From assembly GCF_005117025.1 (NCBI RefSeq), contig NZ_SWCO01000007.1:389002-453001 (forward strand): 64,000 nt of DNA. The letters are read 5' to 3'. The translations under genes were made by a program, and so were the position numbers. Position 1 is the first letter of the stretch; each line of letters starts with the position of its first letter. Positions 36,551-45,923 of the stretch are shown piece by piece. This DNA is from Alteromonas portus (GTDB lineage: Bacteria > Pseudomonadota > Gammaproteobacteria > Enterobacterales > Alteromonadaceae). Under the pieces are notes generated by a model. That model was not told where the DNA came from. It did not search any database and saw nothing but the letters and a program-made list of their open reading frames with translations.

Positions 36551-37501
36551 TTACGGCATCTCTTGACCGCGAGCAACTTCAAATAACTTGTACCAGTGTT
36601 CGCGAGACAAGTGGACGTTGACTGCTTTCTGGCTGGATTTGATCCGTTCTACATTGGTGCTGCCTAGTACTGGCGCAATATTAGCTGGATGTCGCATCAA
36701 CCACGCTAGAACGATAGCTTCAGGCGTTGTTTGGTATTCGCCCGCAAGCTTTGCCACTAAATCTGCTGTAGCGGCGTCTGCACTAGTTTCGGTTTTAGCT
36801 CCAGTATATTTTCCTTGAGCCAAGCTTCCCCAAGCCTGAAGCTGAACATTATTCGTCATACAGTATTCAAGCGTGCCGGGGGCATACCCAATGTTACGAT
36901 TAGCTGAGCTGTTACTTGTTATTCCGTCTTCTAACCAATCTCTAAAGCCAAGGCTCATTTCAAGTTGATTTGAAACGATAGGCGTTGAGAGCGCTGATTG
37001 AAGGTAGTTTATTTGATGACCGTGCATGTTAGACACACCCACATGCTTGATCTTTCCCTGTTGCTGTAAAAGAAGCAAGGTTCCAGCTACTTCTTCTAGT
37101 TCCATCAGTGGGTCAGGGCGATGCAGCAGCAGTACATCTAGCTGCTCGATATTCAATCGAGAGAGAATACCTTCAACAGAAGTGTGAATATGATTTGCTG
37201 AGAAGTCATAACGCTTTGGTCCTAAATCATCCTCAAATCGTATTGCACATTTAGACTGAATAATCATTTTGTCTTTTAACTCAGGCGCTTGTTTAAGCGC
37301 TTCACCAAAAACGGCTTCTGCTTTACCAAAGGTGTAGATATCGGCATGGTCAAACACGTTAATATCTAGGTCTAGTACGGCATCAATGATTGTTCTTGCT
37401 TGGGTTACGTCGGCCTTAGTGGCAGGGTCATTATTCCAGCCTCCGCCTAAACCCATGCACCCATAAATGAGGCGGCTTGCATGCGGAAAGTGTGCATTCA
37501 T
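36551..37501 (-). CDS. Aldo/keto reductase, YdhF-like
   Basis: This 316-residue NADPH-type aldo/keto reductase has the catalytic tetrad visible as Asp in FDHADIY, Tyr in ADIYTFGKAE, Lys in IIQSKCAIRF and His in LLLHRPDPL. The phosphate-binding end GSTNVERIKSSQK completes the cofactor site. It resembles E. coli YdhF. AGGGAGATAAC precedes the ATG. It is the first gene of a leftward pair with the VOC-family protein. Confidence 0.93.
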   Translation of the reverse strand: MNAHFPHASRLIYGCMGLGGGWNNDPATKADVTQARTIIDAVLDLDINVFDHADIYTFGKAEAVFGEALKQAPELKDKMIIQSKCAIRFEDDLGPKRYDFSANHIHTSVEGILSRLNIEQLDVLLLHRPDPLMELEEVAGTLLLLQQQGKIKHVGVSNMHGHQINYLQSALSTPIVSNQLEMSLGFRDWLEDGITSNSSANRNIGYAPGTLEYCMTNNVQLQAWGSLAQGKYTGAKTETSADAATADLVAKLAGEYQTTPEAIVLAWLMRHPANIAPVLGSTNVERIKSSQKAVNVHLSREHWYKLFEVARGQEMP

Positions 37502-37773
37502 GTTGTTATCTCCCTGTTAATAGTGTGAGTGAACAAAAGTATCTTTGCACTCGATAAAAGCCTCGGAGCCTTTTTATTTTCAATAGGTTGGCACTGTAGT
37601 ACAGCCATGGACTTTATAAAAGTGCGTTTAGCCGAGAGTATTTTAATAATCGACAGATAGCGCTTCAGATTATCTATGGTGTTGCAGAAGCAATAAAGAT
37701 CACAAAAGCTTACGTTGGCATATCAATATTGAAAGCGTACCAAGTATTAAGTTTGATTAGGAAACGAGGATTT

Positions 37774-38316
37774 ATGTTTAAGAAATGGGGTTTAGTAGCA
37801 ATCGTAAGTTTGGTGTTTGTAGGGTTATTTGGCTGTACTGGTATGCCGGATAACGTAGAGCCAGTTAAGGGGTTTGAACTTCCCAGGTATCTAGGTAAAT
37901 GGTATGAAATAGCTCGTTTTGACCATAGTTTCGAAGAAGGTTTAAGTGAAGTAACGGCAACATACAGCATGCGCAGCGATGGCGGCGTAAAAGTAATAAA
38001 CCGCGGTTTTTCTAAGGAAGAAAAGACGTGGGACGAAGCCGAAGGCAAAGCGTACTTCGTAGAGTCTGAAACCACAGGTCATTTAAAAGTATCGTTCTTC
38101 GGCCCGTTTTACGCCAGCTATGTCATTATGGAACTAGATAAAGAAGGTTATCAATATGCCTTGATTACAGGGCCTGATAAAGACTACCTCTGGATTTTGG
38201 CGCGCACGCCTTCTATTTCTGACGATGTCCGCATGGGTTTGTTAGAAAAAGCGACCGCTGCTGGTTACGACGTTAGCAAGCTTATTTGGGTAGAGCACGA
38301 TCAGACAGGGTCATAG
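37774..38316 (+). CDS. blc: Outer-membrane lipocalin Blc
   Basis: This 180-residue lipoprotein has a signal peptide with lipobox LFGC (Cys near residue 21). The lipocalin GxW motif lies in YLGKWYEIARFDHSFEEGL, the later SFFGPFYASYVIMELD forms barrel strands, and the C-terminal YLWILARTPSISDDV closes the fold. Blc binds lysophospholipids at the outer membrane. AAACGAGGATTT precedes the ATG, which is preferred to an upstream in-frame codon at 37729. Confidence 0.93.
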   Translation: MFKKWGLVAIVSLVFVGLFGCTGMPDNVEPVKGFELPRYLGKWYEIARFDHSFEEGLSEVTATYSMRSDGGVKVINRGFSKEEKTWDEAEGKAYFVESETTGHLKVSFFGPFYASYVIMELDKEGYQYALITGPDKDYLWILARTPSISDDVRMGLLEKATAAGYDVSKLIWVEHDQTGS

Positions 38317-38429
38317 CTATACCAAAGATAGCCACTTTCTGGTGAGTTGGTCTGCGCGCATATTTGGAACTGTGTTATTATTGCGCGCAACTTCCCCTCT
38401 GTTTGAATAAGTACTAAGAGAGATAAGGC

Positions 38430-39476
38430 ATGCAAACGCTCACCATTACTACGCCAGACGATTGGCATCTTCACTTTCGCGATAATGAAATGCTAGCTGA
38501 GACAGTGCCTGCAACCGCACGTTGTTTCCAGCGCGCTATTGTTATGCCAAACCTTGTGCCACCAGTAGTTAATGCTGAAATGGCAATGGCGTATAAAGGA
38601 CGAATTGAAGCTGCACGCCCTAGTGGCAGTAGTTTTGAGCCTTTAATGACCTTGTTCCTTACCAATCAAACTACGCCTCAAGATATTGTCGATGCAAAGC
38701 AGGCCGGTGTAACCGCATGTAAGCTCTACCCCGCTGGAGCAACTACGAACTCAGACGCTGCAGTAAAAGGTATTAAGGCGTTGTATCCTGTATTTCAAGC
38801 CATGCAAGAGCAAGGTTTGTTATTGCTAATTCACGGTGAAGTGACCGAACATCACATCGATATTTTTGACCGTGAAAAAGTGTTTATTGATACTCATTTG
38901 GGGCCTATTGTTGACGCCTTCCCCAAGCTGAAAGTAGTTTTTGAGCATATAACAACAGCAGACGCCGCAAGTTTCGTCGCAGGTGCCAGCGAATTTGTTG
39001 GGGCCACTATCACGCCTCAGCATTTATTGTTGAATCGCAACGATTTACTGGTGGGTGGGGTACGCCCTCATAACTATTGCTTGCCAGTGCTAAAGCGCAA
39101 TACGCATCAAAAAGCCTTGCGCGATATGGTGGCAAGCGGCAATAAAAAATTCTTCTTAGGTACTGACTCAGCCCCTCATGCCAAGCATAAAAAAGAAAAT
39201 GCTTGTGGCTGTGCGGGTTGTTATAGCGCATGGTCTGCAATTGAGCTTTACGCAGAAGTGTTCGAGCAGCTAGGCGTAATAGATAAGCTCGAAGGTTTTG
39301 CTAGCCATTACGGTGCAGATTTTTATGGTTTACCACGAAACACGACTACAATGACATTAGTTAAAGAGTCGTGGACTGTGCCAGAACAAGTAACCTTAGC
39401 TGATGGCACCGACATGGTTCCATTTTTTGCGGGGCAAACGTTGCAGTGGAAATTAGAGAAGGCATTTCAAGCGTAG
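38430..39476 (+). CDS. pyrC: Dihydroorotase
   Basis: PyrC cyclises carbamoyl aspartate to dihydroorotate in pyrimidine synthesis. The 348-residue type II enzyme starts [20 protein letters not shown] with zinc ligands HLHF, the bridging carbamylated Lys in [14 protein letters not shown], His in [11 protein letters not shown] and HITT, and the catalytic Asp in [20 protein letters not shown]. The 3' end overlaps the next gene by 31 bases, so downstream translation is probably coupled. Confidence 0.96.
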   Translation: MQTLTITTPDDWHLHFRDNEMLAETVPATARCFQRAIVMPNLVPPVVNAEMAMAYKGRIEAARPSGSSFEPLMTLFLTNQTTPQDIVDAKQAGVTACKLYPAGATTNSDAAVKGIKALYPVFQAMQEQGLLLLIHGEVTEHHIDIFDREKVFIDTHLGPIVDAFPKLKVVFEHITTADAASFVAGASEFVGATITPQHLLLNRNDLLVGGVRPHNYCLPVLKRNTHQKALRDMVASGNKKFFLGTDSAPHAKHKKENACGCAGCYSAWSAIELYAEVFEQLGVIDKLEGFASHYGADFYGLPRNTTTMTLVKESWTVPEQVTLADGTDMVPFFAGQTLQWKLEKAFQA

Positions 39477-40756
39477 CTTTTACCGTTATTGTCTGTTTAT
39501 GTGCCCTGTGGAATTTTTCCGTAAGGGCACAAGCACTAACTTACTCCCACGCCCAAGGTTTACCCAGTACCATATCTCCCTCTGGGAAGCTGGGTATTCA
39601 ATCTTACTCACTCACAGTGTTTAAAAATGCCTTATCAAAAAATGGCATTGATTTAACGCCTGCTACTAGCACTATACCGAATAGTGCCGACGTCCTTATC
39701 AATTTGATCAGAGATGAAAAAAACGAAGACAGTTACTATTGGATAACGCCGTTATTTGCCTTTGAATGTGGTGATAAGATTAATTGTACGCCGAATGCGG
39801 GCAGCCAGACAACCACAATAGCAGTAAGTTATATTGCACTCTCTAAAAGTGAAGGGGTTGCCAATATTGCAGAGAGATTGAGCGAGCTAACTGCACAATA
39901 CAAAGGTTCAGACGACTTCATAGTGCTGGCTGATGCTATGCGAGATGAGCTGAAACCCTTATTCCCAAAAACTGTACTTACTTTCGGAACATTGAGTTTA
40001 GCGGGCGAGCTGCATGCTAATACCGATAATCTATGGATCATTGCCGACAATGTTCCACTTTTTTCAGAGGTGGGGGAGCGTGGAAAGCTTACTGGTATTG
40101 CTGCTGATTTGGTCAGAGATATATTAGATGAGGTGACGCTCAAGCAGGACATTCTTTCCGCCCCATGGGAACGTATAGCAAAGGAAGCAATGACAAAGTC
40201 TAACGTATTGGTTTTCTCAGTAATTCGCACGAATGAGAGAGACAGCGTGTTTCACTGGATAACGCCAATATCAAGAAACCTTCACGGACTATATGGCATA
40301 GATAAACCGTATTTTAATTCCATTGTCGATGTTCCAAAAAGCTACAGGGTTGGTACTTTATTAGAAGACTACCGTTACAAGGTTGCAGTAGAACAAGGGT
40401 TCAAAGTGCAAGCTTATGATTCATGGCAAACGTTAGTTAGTGCACTTATTAACAACGAAATCGATACAATTTTCGGTTCTCAGGGGGCAATTGATTTTGG
40501 ATGTAACCCAAATCAATTTAAATGTGAGACAATAACACTCATAAGTAAATACAACATTTCAACGGCCTACCTAGCACTGTCAAAGAAAGACACCTGTGTT
40601 TTGGTTTTAGAGAAGCTAAAGTTAGCGGCGGCCGATGTGAAAATGAGTGACAAGTTTAATGAGCAGCTTATTTCCTGGAGTGACATGGTGTCCCAAGAAT
40701 ATGGCATAGCTCATCATACCGAACATGGTGTAGTGCACCTTTGGAACCCAAACTAA
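39446..40756 (+). CDS. Periplasmic solute-binding-like protein with internal duplication
   Basis: This 436-residue protein resembles family 3 extracellular solute-binding proteins. A hydrophobic segment (about 9-28) is a likely signal peptide. Residues about 190-415 look like one complete binding domain. Residues about 40-150 repeat its ends: GKLGIQ and [26 protein letters not shown] (83-102) and [25 protein letters not shown] (254-273), and SYIALSK (128-134) and AYLALSK (374-380). The first copy lacks the middle. The GTG start lies inside pyrC and has no good ribosome-binding site, so the exact start is uncertain. The stop overlaps dbpA (TAATG). The ligand is unknown. Confidence 0.7.
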   Translation: MEIREGISSVAFTVIVCLCALWNFSVRAQALTYSHAQGLPSTISPSGKLGIQSYSLTVFKNALSKNGIDLTPATSTIPNSADVLINLIRDEKNEDSYYWITPLFAFECGDKINCTPNAGSQTTTIAVSYIALSKSEGVANIAERLSELTAQYKGSDDFIVLADAMRDELKPLFPKTVLTFGTLSLAGELHANTDNLWIIADNVPLFSEVGERGKLTGIAADLVRDILDEVTLKQDILSAPWERIAKEAMTKSNVLVFSVIRTNERDSVFHWITPISRNLHGLYGIDKPYFNSIVDVPKSYRVGTLLEDYRYKVAVEQGFKVQAYDSWQTLVSALINNEIDTIFGSQGAIDFGCNPNQFKCETITLISKYNISTAYLALSKKDTCVLVLEKLKLAAADVKMSDKFNEQLISWSDMVSQEYGIAHHTEHGVVHLWNPN

Positions 40757-42135
40757 TGACAGTTGAAACAGTTAAACATTTAGATATAAACCCTGCCATC
40801 ACCAAGGCGTTAGACTCCCAAGGCATTTACCAACTCTCGCCTATACAGGCTCAATCGCTTCCTGAAGCACTGCAAGGGAAAGATGTAATAGGCCAGGCAC
40901 AAACCGGCAGCGGCAAGACTCTATGCTTTGTTATTCCTGCATTACAGCACGTTGAAGTGAACGATTTTACCACGCAGGCCATCATACTTTGTCCTACCCG
41001 AGAGCTTGCCGACCAAGTGGCGCAGCAGTGCCGTACGGCGGCTAAAAACATAGGCAATATCAAAGTAACCACGTTATGTGGTGGCCAGCCCATGGGGCCG
41101 CAAATTCAGTCACTGAAACATAGCCCGCACATTATTGTGGGCACGCCAGGTCGCGTAATGGACCACGTGGAAAAGCGTCGAATTGACTTAAGCAACGTAA
41201 AATTGCGCGTGCTCGATGAAGCCGACCGCATGTTAGATATGGGTTTTGAAGACGATTTACGCATTATTTTCGGTCAAACGCCAAAGCAAGTACAAACCCT
41301 ACTATTTTCTGCAACCTTTACAGAACAAATTGAGCGTGTGGCTAAGCAATACCTGCACAACCCGGTAACCTGTAAAGTTGAGTCTCAAGACAGTAAACCC
41401 GCTATCACGCAGTTGGGCTACAACGTGCTCCCACACACGCGTACTCAGGCGCTTAAAGCAGTACTTACCCATTACCAACCTAAAAACGCTATTGTATTTT
41501 GTAACCGCAAGGTTCAGGTAAGTGAAGTGGTTGAGGAGCTTATCGAGGATGGCTTTAGCGCAGCTGGGCTTCAGGGGGACTTGGAACAGCATCAACGCAC
41601 ATCGGTGCTTATGCAGTTTGCCAGCGATGCATTGCAAGTACTTGTTGCCACCGATGTAGCTGCGCGAGGGCTAGACATTGACGATGTTGCTTGCGTAATT
41701 AATTACACGGTAAGTGAAGAGCCGGAAACCCATATTCACCGTATTGGTCGTACAGCACGTGCAGGCGCTCAGGGTATGGCGGTCACGTTAGTTAGCGATG
41801 ACGAAGAGCACTTTTTGCGAAAAATAGAAGTATTGCAAGAAAGCGATATTCCACTTAAAGGCGCGCAAAGCCTACGTTTTCATAAAAACAAAATTACTCA
41901 GCCTGAATTTACCTGTATTTCACTAAGTGCGGGTAAAAAGGAAAAGCTTCGACCTGGCGATCTGGTGGGGGCACTTACCAAAGATGCGGGTATTCCTGGC
42001 GACGACTTAGGCAAAATAAAAGTGCAAAACAGCATGAGTTTTGTCGCAGTGAAAACGCGAAGCGTGAAAAAAGCCATGGCGCACTTTAGAGAAGGTAAGA
42101 TCAAAGGTAAGCGTATTAGAGCCCGAAAGCTTTAA
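40756..42135 (+). CDS. dbpA: ATP-dependent RNA helicase DbpA
   Basis: DbpA is a DEAD-box helicase that acts on 23S rRNA during 50S assembly. The 459-residue protein shows the Q motif in QLSPIQAQSLPEAL, Walker A AQTGSGKT, the DEAD box VLDEADRMLDMGFE, SAT in LFSATFTEQ, and motif VI HRIGRTARAG. The C-terminal RNA-binding domain (about 385-459) starts near LSAGKKEKLRPGDLVGALT and gives specificity for hairpin 92. ATG overlaps the stop of the preceding gene (TAATG), so the three genes pyrC, the binding-like protein and dbpA form a coupled unit. Confidence 0.94.
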   Translation: MTVETVKHLDINPAITKALDSQGIYQLSPIQAQSLPEALQGKDVIGQAQTGSGKTLCFVIPALQHVEVNDFTTQAIILCPTRELADQVAQQCRTAAKNIGNIKVTTLCGGQPMGPQIQSLKHSPHIIVGTPGRVMDHVEKRRIDLSNVKLRVLDEADRMLDMGFEDDLRIIFGQTPKQVQTLLFSATFTEQIERVAKQYLHNPVTCKVESQDSKPAITQLGYNVLPHTRTQALKAVLTHYQPKNAIVFCNRKVQVSEVVEELIEDGFSAAGLQGDLEQHQRTSVLMQFASDALQVLVATDVAARGLDIDDVACVINYTVSEEPETHIHRIGRTARAGAQGMAVTLVSDDEEHFLRKIEVLQESDIPLKGAQSLRFHKNKITQPEFTCISLSAGKKEKLRPGDLVGALTKDAGIPGDDLGKIKVQNSMSFVAVKTRSVKKAMAHFREGKIKGKRIRARKL

Positions 42136-42184
42136 TAAGAGCTTTAATAGATAAGTATTGACGTTGTACAAAGGAAGGTTGAGT

Positions 42185-42583
42185 GTGGTCGCTGAAACTG
42201 ACTTGAGTGTGTTACTGAAAAATCTGAATCCTGTGGCAAGTAGTGAAGATTACGTTTTCACAACCTTGCCTGCTGATGGCTTAACCAGTACGTTAATTTC
42301 AGTAGCTAAGGGTATGTTTCAGGAACGCGAGGGCACCACGCTTATTCTTCCGGTTGCCGCTGCACAGAAAGCTAACTTGCAATTTGAAGGTTATTACCGC
42401 TGCATAACCTGTGAAGTGCATTCTAGTCTGGAAGCGGTAGGCATGACGGCCGCTATGTCCACAGCGCTGGGTAAGGCAGGAATTAGCGCCAACGTGGTGG
42501 CCGCTTATTATCACGACCATATTTTTGTACCGGCTAAAAAAGTTGGCTTGGCGATAGACGTTTTAACCTCGTTGTGTAATTAG
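42185..42583 (+). CDS. ACT-domain protein (COG3602)
   Basis: This 132-residue protein has a DUF2241-like N-terminal half (LSVLLKNLNPVASSEDYVF, then LILPVAAAQKANL) and a C-terminal ACT-like half with CITCEVHSSLEAVGMTAAMS and AYYHDHIFVPAKKVGLAI. ACT domains bind amino acids or other small ligands; no partner enzyme is indicated. The GTG start is chosen because AAGGAAGG lies 6-7 bases upstream; TTG codons further upstream fit less well. It follows dbpA by 49 bases. Confidence 0.82.
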   Translation: MVAETDLSVLLKNLNPVASSEDYVFTTLPADGLTSTLISVAKGMFQEREGTTLILPVAAAQKANLQFEGYYRCITCEVHSSLEAVGMTAAMSTALGKAGISANVVAAYYHDHIFVPAKKVGLAIDVLTSLCN

Positions 42584-42650
42584 TATTACGCGTGATGTAT
42601 TTCATATTCCGCCTTCGTTAAACCTGATCAGTCATACACTTCAACACGAC

Positions 42651-42690
42651 AAAAAAAGCCCCAGTTTGGTGAAGCAAACATGGGGCTTTA
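42651..42690 (-). terminator. Rho-independent terminator for the M13 peptidase gene
   Basis: AAAGCCCCA and TGGGGCTTT pair, with inner GTTTG/CAAAC. The A run at 42651-42657 gives a T run on the leftward transcript, so it ends the leftward peptidase gene. Confidence 0.88.
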
Positions 42691-42744
42691 GCTATCTTGG
42701 TTTATGTACGCTACTCTCTATGTACTGTGTTTAGAGTACGCGAA

Positions 42745-44811
42745 CTACCAAATTTTTACGCGTTCTTCTGGTGGTAAATACAACGCATCTTCTTCGGTCA
42801 CGTTAAACGCTTCGTAGAATTCAGGTACGTTGCGAACAGCACCGTTAGTGCGGAACTTCGTAGGTGAATGGGTATCGGTTTGTACTTGGCTGCGCAACGC
42901 TTCTTCGCGATATTTGCTTGCCCAAACCTGGCCGTAACCAATGAATACGCGCTGATCGCCGGTAAAGCCATCAAGTTCAGGGGCTTCTTCACCGTCAAGA
43001 GACAAGTGATAAGCTTTAAGTGCGATGCTGATGCCGCCAAGGTCTCCGATGTTTTCACCTAGGGTATATTCACCATTAACGTACAAGTCAGGCAGAACCT
43101 CAAACTGATTGTACTGTTCAATCAAGTTTGCTGTGCGTGCTTCAAATTCGCCGCGATCTTCGTCTGTCCACCAGTTACGCAGAACGCCATCACCGTCAAA
43201 AGTCGACCCTGCATCATCAAAACCATGGCCAATTTCGTGACCAATTACCGCGCCAATGCCACCGTAGTTAACCGCGTCTTCGGCGTTCATGTCAAAGAAC
43301 GGAGGTTGAAGGATAGCCGCTGGGAATACAATTTCGTTTAGCGGCGGGTTGTAGTAAGCATTAACAGTTTGTGGAGTCATGCCCCATTCATGGGTCCACA
43401 CCGGGCCACCTTGTTTCTTCAGCATTTCTTCGTACAGCACGTCCGAAGAACGCTTTAGGTTTCCAAACAGGTCACTGGCATTCACTGTCAGAGCTGAGTA
43501 ATCTCTCCACTGGTCTGGATAACCAATTTTCACGGTAAATTTAGACAGCTTGTCTAGTGCTTGTGCACGAGTTTCGTCTGTCATCCAATCAAGGTTTTCG
43601 ATGCTTTCTTTGTAAGCCAACAGCAGGTTATTTACCATTTCCATCATGCGTTCTTTCGCTTCAGGCGGGAAGTGCTGTTTTACGTAAACCTTACCGATTA
43701 GCTCGCCTACATGGGCATTGGAAAGGCTTACTGCACGACGCCATTGTGGCTGTTGCTCTTCAACCCCGCGAAGCACTTTGCTGTAGAAATTGAAGTTTGC
43801 TTCATCAAGCTCGGCATTTAAGCGGCTGGCTGAAGCATTCAACAAGCCCCATTTAAGAAACGTCTTCCAATCTTCCAGTGAGGTTTCTGCAATAACGCCG
43901 TCAATGTTCTGCATGTAGTCTTTTTGCAGGATGCCTAGCGAAGGAACATCGCTTACATCAGCTTGAGCTAAATAAGCGTCCCAGTCGAACTTAGGCATTA
44001 ACGCTTTAAGTTCTTCAATCGTCAACTTGTTGTAGTTAGCAGCAAAATTACGGGCCTGCTCTTTTTTCATATGTAGCTGAGCAATTTTAGTCTCAAGTGC
44101 GAATAGCATTTCAGCGCTTTCTTTAGGCGCGTCGAAACCCGCCAGTTCAAACATGGTTTGAATATGTTTAACGTAGGCATCGCGAATAGTTTGTGATGTT
44201 TCGTCGTCCTTGAAGTAGTACTCGCGCTCAGGAAGGCCTAAGCCCGACTGCCACGTGTACATCAAATATTCTTTTGGCGACTTAAGATCAGGGTATTGCG
44301 TTAGGCTGAACGGTGTACCGTAGCCATAGCGAGCGGCATAAGCGAAGTACTCAGCAAGGTCGGTATAGTCTTCAATGGCATCAATCTTTGTTAACTCTGG
44401 TTTTAGCGGTGTCATGCCAAGTTCGTTGCGGGTTTCCATATCCATATAGGCACGGTAAAAATCACCCACTTTCTGTTCGTCACTGCCCGCTTTGAAATCG
44501 CCCTCTGCAGATGACTTTATAATGTTCATAACATGATCTTGCGCTTCATCGCGAAGGATCACAAAAGAACCATAGCTCGACTTATCTGCTGGTATTTCAA
44601 AATTATCAAACCACTTACCGTTTACGTAGCGGAAAAAGTCATCACCCGGGTCAACCGACAAATCCATGTTTTCTTTAATAACGCCTGAAGAAAGCTGTTG
44701 TTGAGCTTCTTCGGTAGCCGCACTCTGTGTCTGTTGTTCTGTGGATGAATTTTGTGGGCTACAAGCTGTGAGGGCCAGCGCCACGCTTAAGCTTAAAACG
44801 CTACGTAACAT
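42745..44811 (-). CDS. M13-family zinc metallopeptidase lipoprotein
   Basis: This 688-residue neprilysin-like peptidase has a lipoprotein signal with lipobox LTAC (Cys near residue 17), so it is anchored in the outer or inner membrane facing the periplasm. The zinc motif HEIGH lies near residue 525 in IGAVIGHEIGHGFDDAGS, the third ligand Glu in GENIGDLGGIS, and the substrate-binding NAYYNPPLNEIVFPAAILQ before it. The usual C-terminal Trp is present (RVKIW). AAAGGAAAA precedes the ATG. It probably degrades peptides. Confidence 0.94.
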   Translation of the reverse strand: MLRSVLSLSVALALTACSPQNSSTEQQTQSAATEEAQQQLSSGVIKENMDLSVDPGDDFFRYVNGKWFDNFEIPADKSSYGSFVILRDEAQDHVMNIIKSSAEGDFKAGSDEQKVGDFYRAYMDMETRNELGMTPLKPELTKIDAIEDYTDLAEYFAYAARYGYGTPFSLTQYPDLKSPKEYLMYTWQSGLGLPEREYYFKDDETSQTIRDAYVKHIQTMFELAGFDAPKESAEMLFALETKIAQLHMKKEQARNFAANYNKLTIEELKALMPKFDWDAYLAQADVSDVPSLGILQKDYMQNIDGVIAETSLEDWKTFLKWGLLNASASRLNAELDEANFNFYSKVLRGVEEQQPQWRRAVSLSNAHVGELIGKVYVKQHFPPEAKERMMEMVNNLLLAYKESIENLDWMTDETRAQALDKLSKFTVKIGYPDQWRDYSALTVNASDLFGNLKRSSDVLYEEMLKKQGGPVWTHEWGMTPQTVNAYYNPPLNEIVFPAAILQPPFFDMNAEDAVNYGGIGAVIGHEIGHGFDDAGSTFDGDGVLRNWWTDEDRGEFEARTANLIEQYNQFEVLPDLYVNGEYTLGENIGDLGGISIALKAYHLSLDGEEAPELDGFTGDQRVFIGYGQVWASKYREEALRSQVQTDTHSPTKFRTNGAVRNVPEFYEAFNVTEEDALYLPPEERVKIW

Positions 44812-45061
44812 GTGGAGTTTTCCTTTTCATTTTATTGGGCAACATTTGGACTTGCCGCTTATTGTTTTAGTGCGTTGCGAAACCTGTGCATCCCTTCGAA
44901 AGAATGGTATGGCGTATTGCGTGCACGCTTTTTACTAATTTTTAGCATGGCGGCGGTGATAGAAAAAGTGTTTATAGTGAAAATACACAGCTTGTAACAA
45001 CTTGTAGGGCTAATTTCGCTATAGTATTTTTTTCACACACTACAACATTCAAGGAACGGCG

Positions 45062-45685
45062 ATGGACTTACACAATACCCCTTTCGATAGCGTATCACCC
45101 TGTGAGTACGCCGATGCGCTGCCAAGAGAGCAGTTCATGCATTACGCGATAAAACCATTGTGGGAAGGCATGCCACGTATTGCGGGCCCAGCGTTCACTG
45201 TTAAGTGTGAGCCGGGTGACCATCTTATGCTGCATGCGGCCATCTATCGCGCAAGCCCCGGTGACATTATTGTTGTGGAAGCCGATGATGAATTCGCCGT
45301 TGCGGGGGGGAACGTCTGCGCGATAGCTCAGTCTCGTGGCATAAAAGGTTTCGTGATTGATGGTGTTATACGCGATCTTGCTGAAACCCGTGACAACAAA
45401 TTTCCGGTATTTGCCAGAGGTGTCATACCCAAGCCAGGAGCCAAAAAGTGCATATCGCCGTTAAATGCGCCTATTACCTGTGCTGGTGTAACTGTTCACG
45501 CCGGAGATATTATTGTTGCAGACGAAGAGGGCATTGCAGTAATCCCAAAAGCTGAGGCGCTAGCAGCCTATGATATTGCTCAAAAGCGAGCTCAGAAAGA
45601 TGGCTCTATGTCACTTGAGCAGTGGCAGGCTGAACACCTTGAAAAAGTAGAAGGCATACTGGCTAAATTAGGCTTTGCAGAGTGA
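45062..45685 (+). CDS. RraA-family protein, HMG/CHA aldolase-like
   Basis: This 207-residue RraA-fold protein shows GPAFTVKCEPGDHLMLHAAI, GDIIVVEADD, the GGN-to-RD block GGNVCAIAQSRGIKGFVIDG followed by VIRDL, and GDIIVADEEGIAVIPKAEA. RraA proteins inhibit RNase E, whereas related enzymes are 4-hydroxy-4-methyl-2-oxoglutarate aldolases that need the Arg-Asp pair present here. The extra C-terminal helix favours the aldolase-like branch. A ribosome-binding site AAGGAACGG precedes the ATG. It contains a 7-G tract at 45304-45310. Confidence 0.85.
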   Translation: MDLHNTPFDSVSPCEYADALPREQFMHYAIKPLWEGMPRIAGPAFTVKCEPGDHLMLHAAIYRASPGDIIVVEADDEFAVAGGNVCAIAQSRGIKGFVIDGVIRDLAETRDNKFPVFARGVIPKPGAKKCISPLNAPITCAGVTVHAGDIIVADEEGIAVIPKAEALAAYDIAQKRAQKDGSMSLEQWQAEHLEKVEGILAKLGFAE

Positions 45686-45803
45686 AGGTTTGCAGAAATT
45701 TAGCCATGCTTCGACTGGTTTTTGATAAGCCCTTTACAAATCCCTTCACTAAGCGCTTCATTAAGCAATTGGCTTTGCCAAATATTAACCAATATGAAAT
45801 GAG

Positions 45804-45829
45804 CTTTGCGGTAAAAAAGCACCGCAAAG
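45804..45829. repeat. Perfect 9-bp hairpin between rraA-like and ABC genes
   Basis: CTTTGCGGT and ACCGCAAAG pair around AAAAAAGC. No T run follows, so it is not a standard terminator. Confidence 0.6.
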
Positions 45830-45923
45830 TTCAACACACTTTCAGTTATCGTGTAGAATTGTGACCCAGCAATTTGGGGCATACGTAAACGTGCTCTGTC
45901 ACTGAATAACTAACGAGTTCTAC

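Noticed and set aside
36588..36818. Frame opposite the aldo/keto reductase gene
   Set aside because: It lies wholly inside a well-supported gene on the other strand and has no family features.
37560..37580. GCCTCGGAGCC near the aldo/keto reductase start as a hairpin
   Set aside because: The two halves are not reverse complements when checked base by base.
45700..45882. Short frames on both strands before the ABC exporter
   Set aside because: No ribosome-binding site, composition unlike neighbours, and they overlap each other.
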